In this document: positions 8,645 through 18,813 of the stretch, one piece after another | Position numbering within the stretch: position 1 is the first letter of the stretch | How the letters are laid out: each line of letters begins with the position of its first letter | NCBI GenBank assembly: GCA_029056055.1 | Contig: JAIDCC010000014.1 | Coordinates: 57,300 to 121,299 of the forward strand | Reading direction: 5' to 3' | Length of the DNA stretch: 64,000 nucleotides | From: Duncaniella sp. | GTDB lineage: Bacteria; Bacteroidota; Bacteroidia; Bacteroidales; Muribaculaceae | Made by a program: the position numbers and the translations under genes | Notes under the pieces: model-generated | Told to the model about the DNA's origin: nothing | The model's input: the letters and a program-made list of their open reading frames with translations, nothing else | Databases searched by the model: none

Positions 8645-11266
8645 ATGACCATGAAAAAATCCAACCAGAAATTCCGGCTACCCCGTGCGATGGCGCGAGC
8701 GGGAGTGATGTGTTTTCTATGGTTGTCGGCTTCGCCGGCATTTTCAGCCGAACGGAAAATCACAACATTCAACGAAGGTTGGGAATTTTCATTCGGAACA
8801 GATTCGACGACCCGAGAGAAAGTGATGCTGCCGCATTGCTGGAACGGCGATGCCTACCTGACCCGCGACTATAGAAGAGGAGCGGGGCGATATGTCAAAC
8901 AGATAAAGGGCGCAGCCAAAGACCGACGCACTTACCTGCGTCTCGACGGAGCCGCGGCAAAGTCGGAAGTGAGAATCGACGGCCGCGAGGTTGGACGTCA
9001 TGTGGGAGCATACTCTTCGCATACGTTAGACATCACGCCCTATGTCAACGACGGAGGCGAACACACTCTGGAGGTGATTGTAGACAATTCCGACAAATCG
9101 GTGCCTCCCTACTCGGCCGACTTCACATTCATGGGCGGTCTCTATCGCGACGCATGGATAATAGAAACCCCTGCGCTACACCTTGATTTGACATCCGGCC
9201 CGGAATGTGGATTCAAGGTCACCCCCTCCGTGTCGGCCTCGGGCGATTGCTCACTCTCGGTGGGCGGAACGGTGGTCAATGATGCCGCCGGAAAGGAGAA
9301 GGCCGAAATCGAAGTGAAGATTTCAGATGAAGCGGGCCGCGTCATAGCCACGCAAAAAATTTCGGTGAAGCTCAATGCAGGAGCGACGGGCGACTGGAGG
9401 GCGGATTTCTCAAATCTGAAAGGCGTAGAATTGTGGAGCCCCGAAACCCCGACACTCTACCGGGTCGATGTGAGCGTCAGCGACGGGAAAGGCAACGCCG
9501 ACCGCGGCGAAGCGCTGACAGGCTTCCGCACCTACGGCTTCGATGACCAAGGGCGGTTCCTGCTCAACGGCCAACCCCTGAAACTGCGCGGAATGTGCCG
9601 CCATCAGGACCAGGCGCCGATGGGCTACGCCCTCACCGACGAAATGCATCGTCGCGACATGCAGATGATAAAGGATATGGGCGCGAACTTCATACGCATC
9701 AGCCACTATCCGCAAGACGAGGCCGTGCTCGAGATGTGCGACCGCCTCGGACTGATAGCCTGGGAAGAAGTGCCCGTGATTGACTTCGTGCCAGACGACG
9801 CCGCTTTCGCCGACAATGCCGAGACAATGCTCCGCGAGATGATAGCCCGACACTACAATCACCCTTCGGTGGCGATGTGGGGCTACATGAACGAAATTCT
9901 CCTGCGAGTGCCCGGCGAAGGACGCGAGGCCACGGTGGAGCGCACGCGCAAGCTCGCCAACCGTCTGCAAAACGTTTTGCGCGAAGCCGACGACACGCGC
10001 CTCAGCACCATGGCCTTTCACGGAAGCGACCAATACAACGAGACCGGGCTGAGCGGCATCACCGACGTGCAGGGCTGGAATCTCTATCAAGGCTGGTATG
10101 GCGGCACGTTCCCCGGATTTGAGGAATACCTGTCGCGACAGCACCGCGAGCACCCCGACCATCACCTCATCGTCAGCGAGTATGGTGCGGGGTCAGACCT
10201 GCGGCTTCACTCGCTCAAACCCGCTGCGTTTGATTTCAGTATGGAATACCAGCAGGACTACCTCGAACACTACCTTCCGGTGATTGAAGACTCGGCCTTC
10301 GTGGCAGGCGCCTCTCACTGGAACTTCATAGACTTCTCGTCGGCCAACCGCGCGGAGTCGATGCCCCACATCAACAACAAGGGACTCGTCACCAACGACC
10401 GCCGCAAGAAAGATGTCTACTATTACTTCTCGGCACTTTGGCACGACGTGGCCCGCGACACCGTGGCTCACATCGCAACCCGCGACTGGGCCGAGCAGAC
10501 AGACATAGCCGGCGAGAATGGGGGAGTGGCACGCGACATCAAAGTCTACACCAATCTTCCCGAAGCGACGCTGAGAGTGAACGGCGTGCTCTGCCCGACC
10601 GTGGCCGTCAAGAACCGCACGGCAAAAATCCCCGTGACGCTGCGCGACGGTCTCAACGTGCTCGAACTTCTCGGCACGGACGGACGTGTGGCCGACTGCG
10701 CGACAATCAACCTCAAAACCATCGGCAACAGCGAGGGACGCCTCGACCTCGGGACAGACGAGCTGGCCGTCAACGTAGGGTCAGACTGCTACTTCCGCGC
10801 CGATGCGAGCGGATTGACATGGCTGCCTGACAGAGAATATGCGCCCGGCGCGCTGTACGGCCACACCGGAGGCGAGCGACGCACGAGTCAGGACCTCATA
10901 GGCTGCACCGATGACCAGCCCCTGCTGCAACACTGCCTGACAGGGCTTGAAGAGTATCGTTTCGACGTCGCTCCCGGCCGCTATGAAGTGGAACTCTATT
11001 TCGCCGAACTCGCCAAACCGTCGGCAGCCTCGGCCTACATGCTCGGCCGCAATTCGGGCACGGCTGCGGAAACCACCGGAATGGATATCACAATCAACGG
11101 CGTTGAAGCCTCAAAGGATTACGCGCCGGGACAGACAGCCGGAGAAAAGACCGCAGTGATGAGCCGCCACTTCGCCGAAGTGGGTGAAGACGGCGCACTC
11201 CGCGTGGCCTTCACCCCCAACTCGGGAGCCACATCACTCTCGGCAATCAAAATCAGAAAATTGTAA
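8645..11266 (+). CDS. Glycoside hydrolase family 2 enzyme with C-terminal malectin-like domain
   Basis: 873 residues with a signal peptide (cleavage near ASPAFSAE); a second Met at codon 3 is an equal start candidate. Order: GH2 sugar-binding domain (about 40-180), Ig-like domain, TIM barrel, Ig-like linker, and a C-terminal domain (about 705-870, with GHTGGERRTS and YEVELYFAEL) that resembles malectin carbohydrate-binding modules. The acid/base Glu is E417 in WGYMNE and the nucleophile E512 in VSEYGAG. The enzyme is an exo-acting beta-galactosidase or beta-glucuronidase type; the sequence alone does not fix the sugar. The neighbouring lyase-GH88 suggests a uronate polymer. It is first in an operon, with a 21-bp gap to the next gene. 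Confidence 0.9.
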   Translation: MTMKKSNQKFRLPRAMARAGVMCFLWLSASPAFSAERKITTFNEGWEFSFGTDSTTREKVMLPHCWNGDAYLTRDYRRGAGRYVKQIKGAAKDRRTYLRLDGAAAKSEVRIDGREVGRHVGAYSSHTLDITPYVNDGGEHTLEVIVDNSDKSVPPYSADFTFMGGLYRDAWIIETPALHLDLTSGPECGFKVTPSVSASGDCSLSVGGTVVNDAAGKEKAEIEVKISDEAGRVIATQKISVKLNAGATGDWRADFSNLKGVELWSPETPTLYRVDVSVSDGKGNADRGEALTGFRTYGFDDQGRFLLNGQPLKLRGMCRHQDQAPMGYALTDEMHRRDMQMIKDMGANFIRISHYPQDEAVLEMCDRLGLIAWEEVPVIDFVPDDAAFADNAETMLREMIARHYNHPSVAMWGYMNEILLRVPGEGREATVERTRKLANRLQNVLREADDTRLSTMAFHGSDQYNETGLSGITDVQGWNLYQGWYGGTFPGFEEYLSRQHREHPDHHLIVSEYGAGSDLRLHSLKPAAFDFSMEYQQDYLEHYLPVIEDSAFVAGASHWNFIDFSSANRAESMPHINNKGLVTNDRRKKDVYYYFSALWHDVARDTVAHIATRDWAEQTDIAGENGGVARDIKVYTNLPEATLRVNGVLCPTVAVKNRTAKIPVTLRDGLNVLELLGTDGRVADCATINLKTIGNSEGRLDLGTDELAVNVGSDCYFRADASGLTWLPDREYAPGALYGHTGGERRTSQDLIGCTDDQPLLQHCLTGLEEYRFDVAPGRYEVELYFAELAKPSAASAYMLGRNSGTAAETTGMDITINGVEASKDYAPGQTAGEKTAVMSRHFAEVGEDGALRVAFTPNSGATSLSAIKIRKL

Positions 11267-11287
11267 CACCTTAATATAAATCACAAT

Positions 11288-13663
11288 ATGCGAAAATATA
11301 TGCTTTCAGCCATGGTGGGAGCGGCGGCGCTCTTTGCGCCAACCATGGCAGATGCCCAGTCGATTTGGAGCAGAGAGCACCTTGACAATGTAAAAGTGTC
11401 GCTCGACCGCCCGATGTATGGTGAAGCCTATCGTGCGCTCATGGCCCGCGCCGACAAAATGCTTGATGCCGAGCCCCTCTCGGTGATGACGAAGAAACGC
11501 AAGACACCGAGCGGCGACCCACACGACTACGCAAGCATCGCCCGCTACACGCATCCAAATCCCAATACCCCCGACGGACTCCCTTATGTCCACCGCGACG
11601 GAGTGACCAATCCCGAAATTTACGAGTGGGACCGCGGCAACCTCGGCACCACAGCCAACCGCGTAGCCACCCTCTCGCTCGCTTACTACCTGAGCGGCGA
11701 CGAGCGTTATGCCGCCAAGGCCGCCGAACTCCTAAAAGTGTGGTTTCTCAATCCCGCCACACGCATGAACCCCAATCTGGAGTACGCGCAGATGGTGCCC
11801 GGCGTAGACAATTGGAAAGGACGTTCCTACGGCGTGATTGACGCCTACTCGTTTGTTGAGATGCTCGACGGCGTAGCCCTTCTCGAAGGGTCGAAGGCTT
11901 GGACCAAGAAAGATAACAAGGCCCTTCAGAAATGGATGAGCTCGATGCTCGACTGGATGCTCACCTCGAAACAGGGCATCGAAGAGGCCAATGCCGCCAA
12001 CAATCACTCCGTGGCATTTGACGCGCAGGCGATAGCCCTCGCCCTCTACACGGGGCGCGACGACCTGGCACGCAAAATCCTTGAGGAATTTCCCGAAAAG
12101 AGAATGTTCAAGCAAATCGAGCCTGACGGCTGGCAGCCTCACGAAATGCGCCGCACGCTCTCCTATCATTATTCGCAGTATAATCTGACCCATTTCATCG
12201 ACATCTTCCTCATGGGGCAGAAACTCGGAATGAAACTTGACGACCGCACCGACAGCGAAGGACGCAGCTTCTACAAAGCCATGGACATTCTCGCTTCCTA
12301 CCTGGGCAAAGACAAGAGCGAATGGCCCGGCCAGCAGCTTTCTGGCTGGGAGGCAAAGCAGCAGGATGTGGCCCGCGACCTCTGGAGAGTGGCAACCCGA
12401 CTTGATACCACCCGTCAGGACTACAAAGACCTCTACCTCGCCCATCGCCTGTTCAACCCCTCGGAAACCTTTACACTCCTCTACTATACCCCCGACAACA
12501 CCGACGACGCCTACACCCGTGCAGCTGCATCTCTGCGTCACGCCATCAAATGCACCGACACCGACCTGCGCAAAGAAGAAAACGCATCGCGCCGCAAAGT
12601 GAGTCCGCGCACCATAGCAGCCGACGGCAGTCTCGCGCTCGTAGGTGCTAAAGACTGGTGCTCAGGCTTCTTCCCCGGCGAACTCTGGATGATGGCCGAA
12701 TTTACCAACGACCCCTACTGGCGTCAGGAAGCCGTCTCGCACACCTGGCCAATCGAAGAGGCGAAAAACCACGGAGGCACCCACGACCTCGGTTTCATGA
12801 TAGGCGACAGCTTCGGCAAAGCCTGGGAGCAGACCGGCGAACGGAGCTACTTCGATGTGGTTAAGAAAGCTTCAAACACCCTCTGCGGACGATTCAACCC
12901 CACGGTAGGCGCAATCCGTTCGTGGGACCACAACCCTCAGAGGTGGAAATACCCCGTCATCATCGACAACATGATGAACCTTGAGATGCTCTTCAAAATG
13001 AGTGAGGCGACCGGCGACCCGCGCTATCGCGACATAGCCGTCAGCCACGCCGACGTCACACTCAAAAATCATTTCCGCCCCGACAAATCATCGTACCATG
13101 TCGTAGACTACGACCCCGAGACGAGCGAAGTGAGAATGAAAGTGACGCATCAGGGTCACGCCGACGACTCATTCTGGAGCCGCGGACAGGGCTGGGGCAT
13201 CTACGGCTACACGATGTGCTATCGTTACACCGGCGACCAGAAGTATCTCGACCATGCGAGCGGCATAGCCGACTGGTTTATCGACCTTCCCAACATGCCC
13301 GCCGACGGCATTCCCTACTGGGACATGAAAGCGCCCGGCACCGAGACACCCGACAACCCCGAAGTGCCCCGCGACGCATCGGCAGCCTCGCTGATTGCCT
13401 CCGGTCTCTACGAACTCGCCGACTACGTAGATGACACCCGCGCCGAGAAATATCGCAACTACGCCGACAAAGTTCTGACAAGCCTCTACGCCGACTACAC
13501 CTACGCCCCCGAGGAGGCTCAAGGTTTCATCCTTGCCCACTCGACCGGTCATCACCCGGCCGGCAGCGAGATAGACGTGCCGCTGGTGTATGCCGACTAC
13601 TACTATCTCGAGGCGCTTGCCCGCCAACGTATGAAAAATGCCAATAAGAAGATTTTTAAATAA
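11288..13663 (+). CDS. Fusion of an alginate-lyase-superfamily polysaccharide lyase and a GH88 unsaturated uronyl hydrolase
   Basis: 791 residues with a signal peptide ending at ADAQS. The N-terminal half (about 25-400) is an alpha/alpha barrel of the alginate-lyase type: NNHSVAF (238-244, Asn/His) and SYHYSQY (292-298, catalytic Tyr/His candidates). It is similar to PL38-like enzymes, although the family number is inferred. The C-terminal half (about 435-785) is GH88, with the two catalytic Asp residues in HDLGF (D500) and IIDNMMN (D560); their 60-residue spacing matches known unsaturated glucuronyl hydrolases. The lyase would cut an acidic glycan by beta-elimination, leaving a 4,5-unsaturated end, and the attached hydrolase would remove it. 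Coupling both steps in one chain is notable. It sits in the periplasm next to GH2. Confidence 0.85.
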   Translation: MRKYMLSAMVGAAALFAPTMADAQSIWSREHLDNVKVSLDRPMYGEAYRALMARADKMLDAEPLSVMTKKRKTPSGDPHDYASIARYTHPNPNTPDGLPYVHRDGVTNPEIYEWDRGNLGTTANRVATLSLAYYLSGDERYAAKAAELLKVWFLNPATRMNPNLEYAQMVPGVDNWKGRSYGVIDAYSFVEMLDGVALLEGSKAWTKKDNKALQKWMSSMLDWMLTSKQGIEEANAANNHSVAFDAQAIALALYTGRDDLARKILEEFPEKRMFKQIEPDGWQPHEMRRTLSYHYSQYNLTHFIDIFLMGQKLGMKLDDRTDSEGRSFYKAMDILASYLGKDKSEWPGQQLSGWEAKQQDVARDLWRVATRLDTTRQDYKDLYLAHRLFNPSETFTLLYYTPDNTDDAYTRAAASLRHAIKCTDTDLRKEENASRRKVSPRTIAADGSLALVGAKDWCSGFFPGELWMMAEFTNDPYWRQEAVSHTWPIEEAKNHGGTHDLGFMIGDSFGKAWEQTGERSYFDVVKKASNTLCGRFNPTVGAIRSWDHNPQRWKYPVIIDNMMNLEMLFKMSEATGDPRYRDIAVSHADVTLKNHFRPDKSSYHVVDYDPETSEVRMKVTHQGHADDSFWSRGQGWGIYGYTMCYRYTGDQKYLDHASGIADWFIDLPNMPADGIPYWDMKAPGTETPDNPEVPRDASAASLIASGLYELADYVDDTRAEKYRNYADKVLTSLYADYTYAPEEAQGFILAHSTGHHPAGSEIDVPLVYADYYYLEALARQRMKNANKKIFK

Positions 13664-13675
13664 TTATCAATCGTA

Positions 13676-15409
13676 ATGTCACCAATGAATATTCTGCGTG
13701 GCATCACAATTTCAGCCGTGTCTGTGCTGGCATGGGGAGCGAGTCTCCCCGTGTCGGCACACGGTCGTGATGTAGAGCAACTTTTGTCGCGTCTTGATTC
13801 CGTCGTGGCGCATCCGCAAGCATGGGAAAGCATCAAGCAGCACCGCATAGCCGAGTTGCGACACAAGGAGCCTCAGATACGCACCCTCGAAGAGCGCTAC
13901 TGGTATAACAAAAATCTCTATGAGGAGTATGCAGTGTTTAACGCCGATTCGGCCATGGCCTATGCCGACCGCAATTATGCGATAGCCGAGCGCCTCGGCG
14001 ACGAAGGGCGCAAGACAGAATGGCTCATCAACAAATCGTTTCTGCTTTCGGTGACAGGTCTGCTCAAAGAGGCTCAGGACGTAATCGAAGACATCGACGA
14101 AGACAAAGTGCCCGCCGACCTCCGCTCCTCCTACTACAACCAATTGGCCTACCTCTATTCGCACTACGGCCAATACATGGGCGCACCTCAAAACCACCCC
14201 GGCGACTATTACGTGCAAAGCACGAATTATCAGGATTCTACCTTCAAGTGGGCCGACAGCAACGACCAGTTCTATCTGTGGTACAAAGGCTGGACCATAC
14301 TGAAAGGCCCCGCCGAGGAGCGCGGAAATTTCATCACGGAACTCAAAGAGATGGTAGATTCGTCGAGGATGGACACCCGCACCGATGCCATGAACGCCTA
14401 CCTGTTGGCCCGACTCTATGAGAAAAACAAAGACGAGGAAAACCGCATCAAGTATCTCGCCGTCTCGGCCATCTGCGACGTGATGACCGCCAACAAAGAC
14501 ATAGCCTCGCTTGAGGAACTCGGCAAAATCATGCTTGCCGAAGGAGACATTGACCGTGCTTACTCGTATGTGAATTTCTGTAGGACGCAGGCGCAGGAAT
14601 TCAACAACCGCGTGCGCTCCGTGACCCTCGCCAACTCCGAACGCGCCATCCACGACGTCTATTCGCAGCGCGACCGCTCGCAACAGGCGCGACTGAGTGT
14701 CTACCTCGGCATCCTCGCCATGCTCTCGCTCATCCTCGTGGTGGCCACAATCGTGCTAATCCGCAAAAACAAGAGTCTGAAAGAATCGCGGAGCAATCTG
14801 AACTCGCTCAACGAGCGGCTTTCGAACAACGTGACGGAACTTTCGGCCCTGCGTGACGCCCAGGAGGAGACCAACCGCAAGCTGAAAGAGATGAACGAAC
14901 AGCTGACCCAGGTCAACGACCAACTCAAAGAGTCGAACGTCATCAAGGAGGAATACGTCGGGCAAGTGTTCTCGCTTTGCAGCGAATACATCAACAAGCT
15001 CGAAGAATTTCGCAAAGACGTCTCGCGCAAGCTGAAAGTAGGGCAGACCTCCGCACTCATGAAATCGGTTGAATCGTCGACGATGGTGCAGAACGAGCTT
15101 AAGGAATTCTATCGCACGTTTGACACCATCTTCCTCAATCTCTTTCCCGACTTCGTCAAAGACTTCAACGCCCTGCTTCGTCCCGAAGAGCAGATAGTGC
15201 TCGGCGAAGGCGACCTGCTCAACACGCCGCTGCGCATCTACGCGCTGGTGCGTCTGGGCATCACCGACTCGGTGAAAATCGCCGCGCTTCTCCACTACTC
15301 GGCGCAGACAGTCTACAATAACCGCCTGCGAATGCGCAACAAGGCAATAATCCCTCGCGAGACCTTCGCCGACGCAGTCAGAAACCTCGGCTACCGTCAG
15401 GAAGTGTAA
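13676..15409 (+). CDS. DUF6377-type membrane regulator of the polysaccharide locus
   Basis: 577 residues. A signal or N-terminal anchor is followed by a periplasmic helical (TPR-like) sensor region (about 35-330), a transmembrane segment (about 342-361, LGILAMLSLILVVATIVLI), a coiled coil (about 365-430) and a C-terminal cytoplasmic part ending in a helix-turn-helix-like region (ALLHYSAQTVYNNRLRMRN). This one-protein layout (periplasmic sensing, coiled coil, DNA-binding end) matches DUF6377 regulators found beside susC/D pairs. It probably controls the susC promoter 100 bp downstream (inference). A second Met at codon 4 may be the true start. It lies 12 bp after the lyase fusion gene. Confidence 0.8.
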   Translation: MSPMNILRGITISAVSVLAWGASLPVSAHGRDVEQLLSRLDSVVAHPQAWESIKQHRIAELRHKEPQIRTLEERYWYNKNLYEEYAVFNADSAMAYADRNYAIAERLGDEGRKTEWLINKSFLLSVTGLLKEAQDVIEDIDEDKVPADLRSSYYNQLAYLYSHYGQYMGAPQNHPGDYYVQSTNYQDSTFKWADSNDQFYLWYKGWTILKGPAEERGNFITELKEMVDSSRMDTRTDAMNAYLLARLYEKNKDEENRIKYLAVSAICDVMTANKDIASLEELGKIMLAEGDIDRAYSYVNFCRTQAQEFNNRVRSVTLANSERAIHDVYSQRDRSQQARLSVYLGILAMLSLILVVATIVLIRKNKSLKESRSNLNSLNERLSNNVTELSALRDAQEETNRKLKEMNEQLTQVNDQLKESNVIKEEYVGQVFSLCSEYINKLEEFRKDVSRKLKVGQTSALMKSVESSTMVQNELKEFYRTFDTIFLNLFPDFVKDFNALLRPEEQIVLGEGDLLNTPLRIYALVRLGITDSVKIAALLHYSAQTVYNNRLRMRNKAIIPRETFADAVRNLGYRQEV

Positions 15410-15437
15410 GCCCTACGGGTTTCACAATCCTTACCTC

Positions 15438-15453
15438 GCACTTAGCTAAGTGC
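15438..15453. promoter_or_regulatory. Perfect 16-bp palindrome upstream of the susC promoter
   Basis: GCACTTAGCTAAGTGC is a perfect palindrome without a loop, 56 bp before the -33 box of susC and 29 bp after the regulator stop codon. The lack of a loop fits a protein operator better than a terminator. Binding by the adjacent regulator is a guess. Confidence 0.45.
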
Positions 15454-15508
15454 TTGAACTGCAATGAATGTTGGTTTACTTTTCTTACCTCGGCGGATTA
15501 CCCGGTGA

Positions 15509-15538
15509 TTGCCGATGAAAAAAGAATTGATAACTTTG
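15509..15538 (+). promoter_or_regulatory. Promoter of the susCD operon
   Basis: TTG at 15509-15511, a 19-bp spacer and TAACTTTG at 15531-15538 followed by GCATC. A leader of about 130 nt separates it from the susC start, as is common for these operons. Confidence 0.75.
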
Positions 15539-15672
15539 CATCGAACTCATCGGAGGGTCATCTCACCGGTACGTTTCACAAACAAATCAATTTTTAACCA
15601 TATCGTTCAAATTACATTAACTACCAACAGTTCAAAAGCACTTACAAACTTACTTTAAATCTTGGAATAGTT

Positions 15673-18600
15673 ATGAAAAGACAGTCCTTAAAACAACGGC
15701 TACCACGCTTCATCATGCTCTTCATGGGCATCCTCGTGTGCGCCCTGTTCGCGACTGAAGCAAAAGCTCAGTCGACAGGTCTAACAGTCGAGGCCGAAGT
15801 GGTGGACAAGGCCAGCGGCGACCCGCTCATCGGCGCCACAGTAATTGAAAAAAGCAATCCCGCAAACGGTGCAGCCACCGACATCGACGGCCGCTTCACC
15901 CTCAAAGTTAAATCGGGCGACGCAGTAATCGTAATTTCATATGTAGGTTACACCCCCGTAGAGCTCCGCGCATCAGACGTGACTTCAGTAGTCGAAATGG
16001 CTGAGTCAAGCGAGCTTCTCGACGAAGTGGTAGTCGTAGGTTACGGCACACAGAAGAAAGTCAACCTGACCGGTGCGGTTTCGGCCATCGACGGCAGCGA
16101 AATCTCAAACCGCCCCGCATCCGACGCCCTCTCGGCCCTTCAGGGTCAGGTGCCCGGCCTCCAGGTGCTCCGTTCGAGCGGTCAGCCCGGTTCGGAAACT
16201 TCCGGCATGCGAATCCGCGGTTTCTCGTCGGCCAACTCGACCTCGACCCTCGTGCTCATCGACGGAGTCGAAGGCGACATGACCCTCGTCAACCCCAACG
16301 ACATCGAATCTGTATCGGTGCTTAAGGATGCTTCGGCCTGTGCCATCTATGGTGCCCGCGCGGCAGCCGGCGTAGTGCTCGTCACCACCAAGCGCGGTTC
16401 GGAAGGCAAACCCAAAGTGAGCTACAACGGCTACGTAGGTATGAACAAGCCCGGTCTGATGCCCGAGCGCGTTCCCGCATGGATAGAGCAGGAAATGATT
16501 AACGAAGCACGTATCCAGTCGGGTGGCGGTACAGACGGTTCGCTCGAATATGCTTCGTGGATTGGCAACCCCAACTTCAACTACCATCCCAACAACACCA
16601 ACGGTCGCTGGAACTTCTTCGAAAGCACCAACTGGGTGGCAGAAGGTTCGCGCAAGTACACCTTCCAGCAGAGCCACAACGTCAGCGTGACAGGCGGTAA
16701 CAAATCTACCAACTATCTCGTATCGGGCGGCTACTTCTCGAAGAACGGTGTGCTCAAGTACGGTCCCGACAAGAACGAACGCTACAACGTGCGTCTCAAC
16801 CTCAACACCGAGCTCAACTCTCACATCAACCTCGAAACCATGGCCAGCTACGACGGCAAGTTCATGAAGCAGAACCCCTACGGAGCAGCAAGCCTTCTCT
16901 CTCGCCTCTACCGCGTCCGCGGTCGCCAGCCCATCTGGAACCCCGAAGAGGATGAAAACCCCTACAACGGCGACCTCCAGGTGAACGCCATCGACATCAT
17001 GCAGAACGGCGGCGAAAAGAACACCGAATATCAGTCGTACACCGGCAAACTCTCGCTCAACATCCACGACTACTTCGTGAAAGGTCTTGGCCTTCGCCTC
17101 AACGCCAGCCGTCGCGCCGACTACTACAGCGAACGCACCTCGAGACGCACACTCATCTGGAAAGACCGTCTGGGCATCGGCACCCGTAACAGCGCCAACA
17201 ATCCCAACCAGTACTATCGCCAGAAGAATAACGCCTATCACGACAACTTCGAGGCCATCCTGACCTACAGCGGCAAGTTTGGCAAAAACGCACTCGACGT
17301 GCTCGCCGGTACTTCTTACGAGCGCTATCGCAAAGACCGCATGGACGCCACTGTGAAGAACCTCAACAGCAACGACTTCTTCACTTTCAACGCCTACGAC
17401 AACTCCGAAGCCACCAACACCGCGGTGTCTGACGAAATCCAGACCTGGGCAATGAACTCCTACTTCGGCCGTATCAACTACAACTTCGACGAACGCTATC
17501 TCTTCGAAGCCAACATCCGTTACGACGGCAGCTCGCGTCTGGCACCCGGTCGCCGCTGGCACGCCTTCCCCTCGTTCTCGGGCGCATGGCGCGTGACCCA
17601 GGAAGACTGGTTCAGAGTAGAGCCTATCAACAGCCTCAAAATCCGTGCATCGTGGGGTCAGCTCGGCAACGGCGCCATCCTCGGTCTCTACGACTACATC
17701 GCACTCATCAACCGCGGCCTCAACATGGGCGAGGCAAGCTACTATCAGAGCCAGATGGCATCGGTAGACAAAACCTGGGAAATCATCACTTCGACCAACA
17801 TCGGTTTCGACCTCGGAATGTTCAACAACACCCTTACCCTTTCGGCCGACTACTATTGGAAGAAGAACGACAACATGCTCGCTGACGTGACACTCCCCAA
17901 CCTCGTAGGTATCTCGGTTCCCCAATCGAACGTAGGTACGCTCAAGACCTGGGGCTGGGAAATCGAAGTCGGCTACCGCAACAAATTCGGCGAAGTTGAG
18001 ATTAATGCAACTGCAAGCCTCAGCGACTCCGACAACAAGGTGACCAGCTACACCGGCAAGAACTCAATCTCTGAAGGCACCGTCGGCATCATCGAAGGCT
18101 ATCCCCTCAACTCAATCTGGGGCTACCGCACCGACGGCATGTGGCAGAGCCGCGACGAATACCTCGCTTACAAGGCAGCGCATCCCGGCTACGAATCGTT
18201 CAACGACGCCAAGGTGAGCGGCGGTGACATCCGCTACGTGGCACAGGGCGACGGCGCCCACACCATCGGTCAGGGCGGCGGCACACCCGACGAACCCGGC
18301 GACCTCGTCTACCTCGGCTCGTCAAACGCCCGTTACTTCTACACCTTCAGCGTAGGTGCCAATTGGAGAGGCTTCGACTTCAACATCATGTTCCAGGGTG
18401 TAGGCAAGCGCAAAGTCTACGTAGAACCTGACCAGCTTGCTCCCCTCAAGAACACCTACGACATGCCCTGGACCATCCACACCGACTACTGGACCGAAGA
18501 CAACCCCAACGCTTCGCTCCCCCGTCTCTACAGCGGCAACAACTTCAACTACAAGGCCTCTGACCGCTGGGTGCAGGACGGTTCATACCTCCGCCTGAAG

Positions 18601-18795
18601 AACGTGACCCTCGGTTACACCATCCCCCTGCCCAAGAAAGCCATCGAACGTCTCCGCGTCTACATCTCGGGCGACGACGTATGGGAACACACCAACATGC
18701 TGAAAGTGTTCGACCCCGAAGTAGGTGACAAGCCCTCGGCCAACTACTATCCCTTCTTCCGCACCTGGACCTTCGGTATCAACCTCACTCTCTAA
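15673..18795 (+). CDS. SusC/RagA family TonB-dependent outer-membrane glycan importer
   Basis: 1040 residues. A signal peptide (cut near KAQS) is followed by a carboxypeptidase-D-regulatory-like domain (about 37-115), the TonB box region DEVVVVGYGTQKK (about 117-129), a plug domain with the SusC-type GMRIRGFSSANSTSTLVLIDG, then a 22-strand barrel ending in WTFGINLTL. It imports oligosaccharides across the outer membrane with the SusD lid encoded next. Codons here are strongly biased to C-ending forms, as in highly expressed genes. The gap to susD is 18 bp. Confidence 0.95.
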   Translation: MKRQSLKQRLPRFIMLFMGILVCALFATEAKAQSTGLTVEAEVVDKASGDPLIGATVIEKSNPANGAATDIDGRFTLKVKSGDAVIVISYVGYTPVELRASDVTSVVEMAESSELLDEVVVVGYGTQKKVNLTGAVSAIDGSEISNRPASDALSALQGQVPGLQVLRSSGQPGSETSGMRIRGFSSANSTSTLVLIDGVEGDMTLVNPNDIESVSVLKDASACAIYGARAAAGVVLVTTKRGSEGKPKVSYNGYVGMNKPGLMPERVPAWIEQEMINEARIQSGGGTDGSLEYASWIGNPNFNYHPNNTNGRWNFFESTNWVAEGSRKYTFQQSHNVSVTGGNKSTNYLVSGGYFSKNGVLKYGPDKNERYNVRLNLNTELNSHINLETMASYDGKFMKQNPYGAASLLSRLYRVRGRQPIWNPEEDENPYNGDLQVNAIDIMQNGGEKNTEYQSYTGKLSLNIHDYFVKGLGLRLNASRRADYYSERTSRRTLIWKDRLGIGTRNSANNPNQYYRQKNNAYHDNFEAILTYSGKFGKNALDVLAGTSYERYRKDRMDATVKNLNSNDFFTFNAYDNSEATNTAVSDEIQTWAMNSYFGRINYNFDERYLFEANIRYDGSSRLAPGRRWHAFPSFSGAWRVTQEDWFRVEPINSLKIRASWGQLGNGAILGLYDYIALINRGLNMGEASYYQSQMASVDKTWEIITSTNIGFDLGMFNNTLTLSADYYWKKNDNMLADVTLPNLVGISVPQSNVGTLKTWGWEIEVGYRNKFGEVEINATASLSDSDNKVTSYTGKNSISEGTVGIIEGYPLNSIWGYRTDGMWQSRDEYLAYKAAHPGYESFNDAKVSGGDIRYVAQGDGAHTIGQGGGTPDEPGDLVYLGSSNARYFYTFSVGANWRGFDFNIMFQGVGKRKVYVEPDQLAPLKNTYDMPWTIHTDYWTEDNPNASLPRLYSGNNFNYKASDRWVQDGSYLRLKNVTLGYTIPLPKKAIERLRVYISGDDVWEHTNMLKVFDPEVGDKPSANYYPFFRTWTFGINLTL

Positions 18796-18813
18796 TCCCT
18801 CAAAAACACAGAA

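Noticed and set aside
16105..17925. A 606-codon ORF on the minus strand
   Set aside because: Antisense to susC, with a Val/Gly-rich low-information product; a shadow of biased codons.
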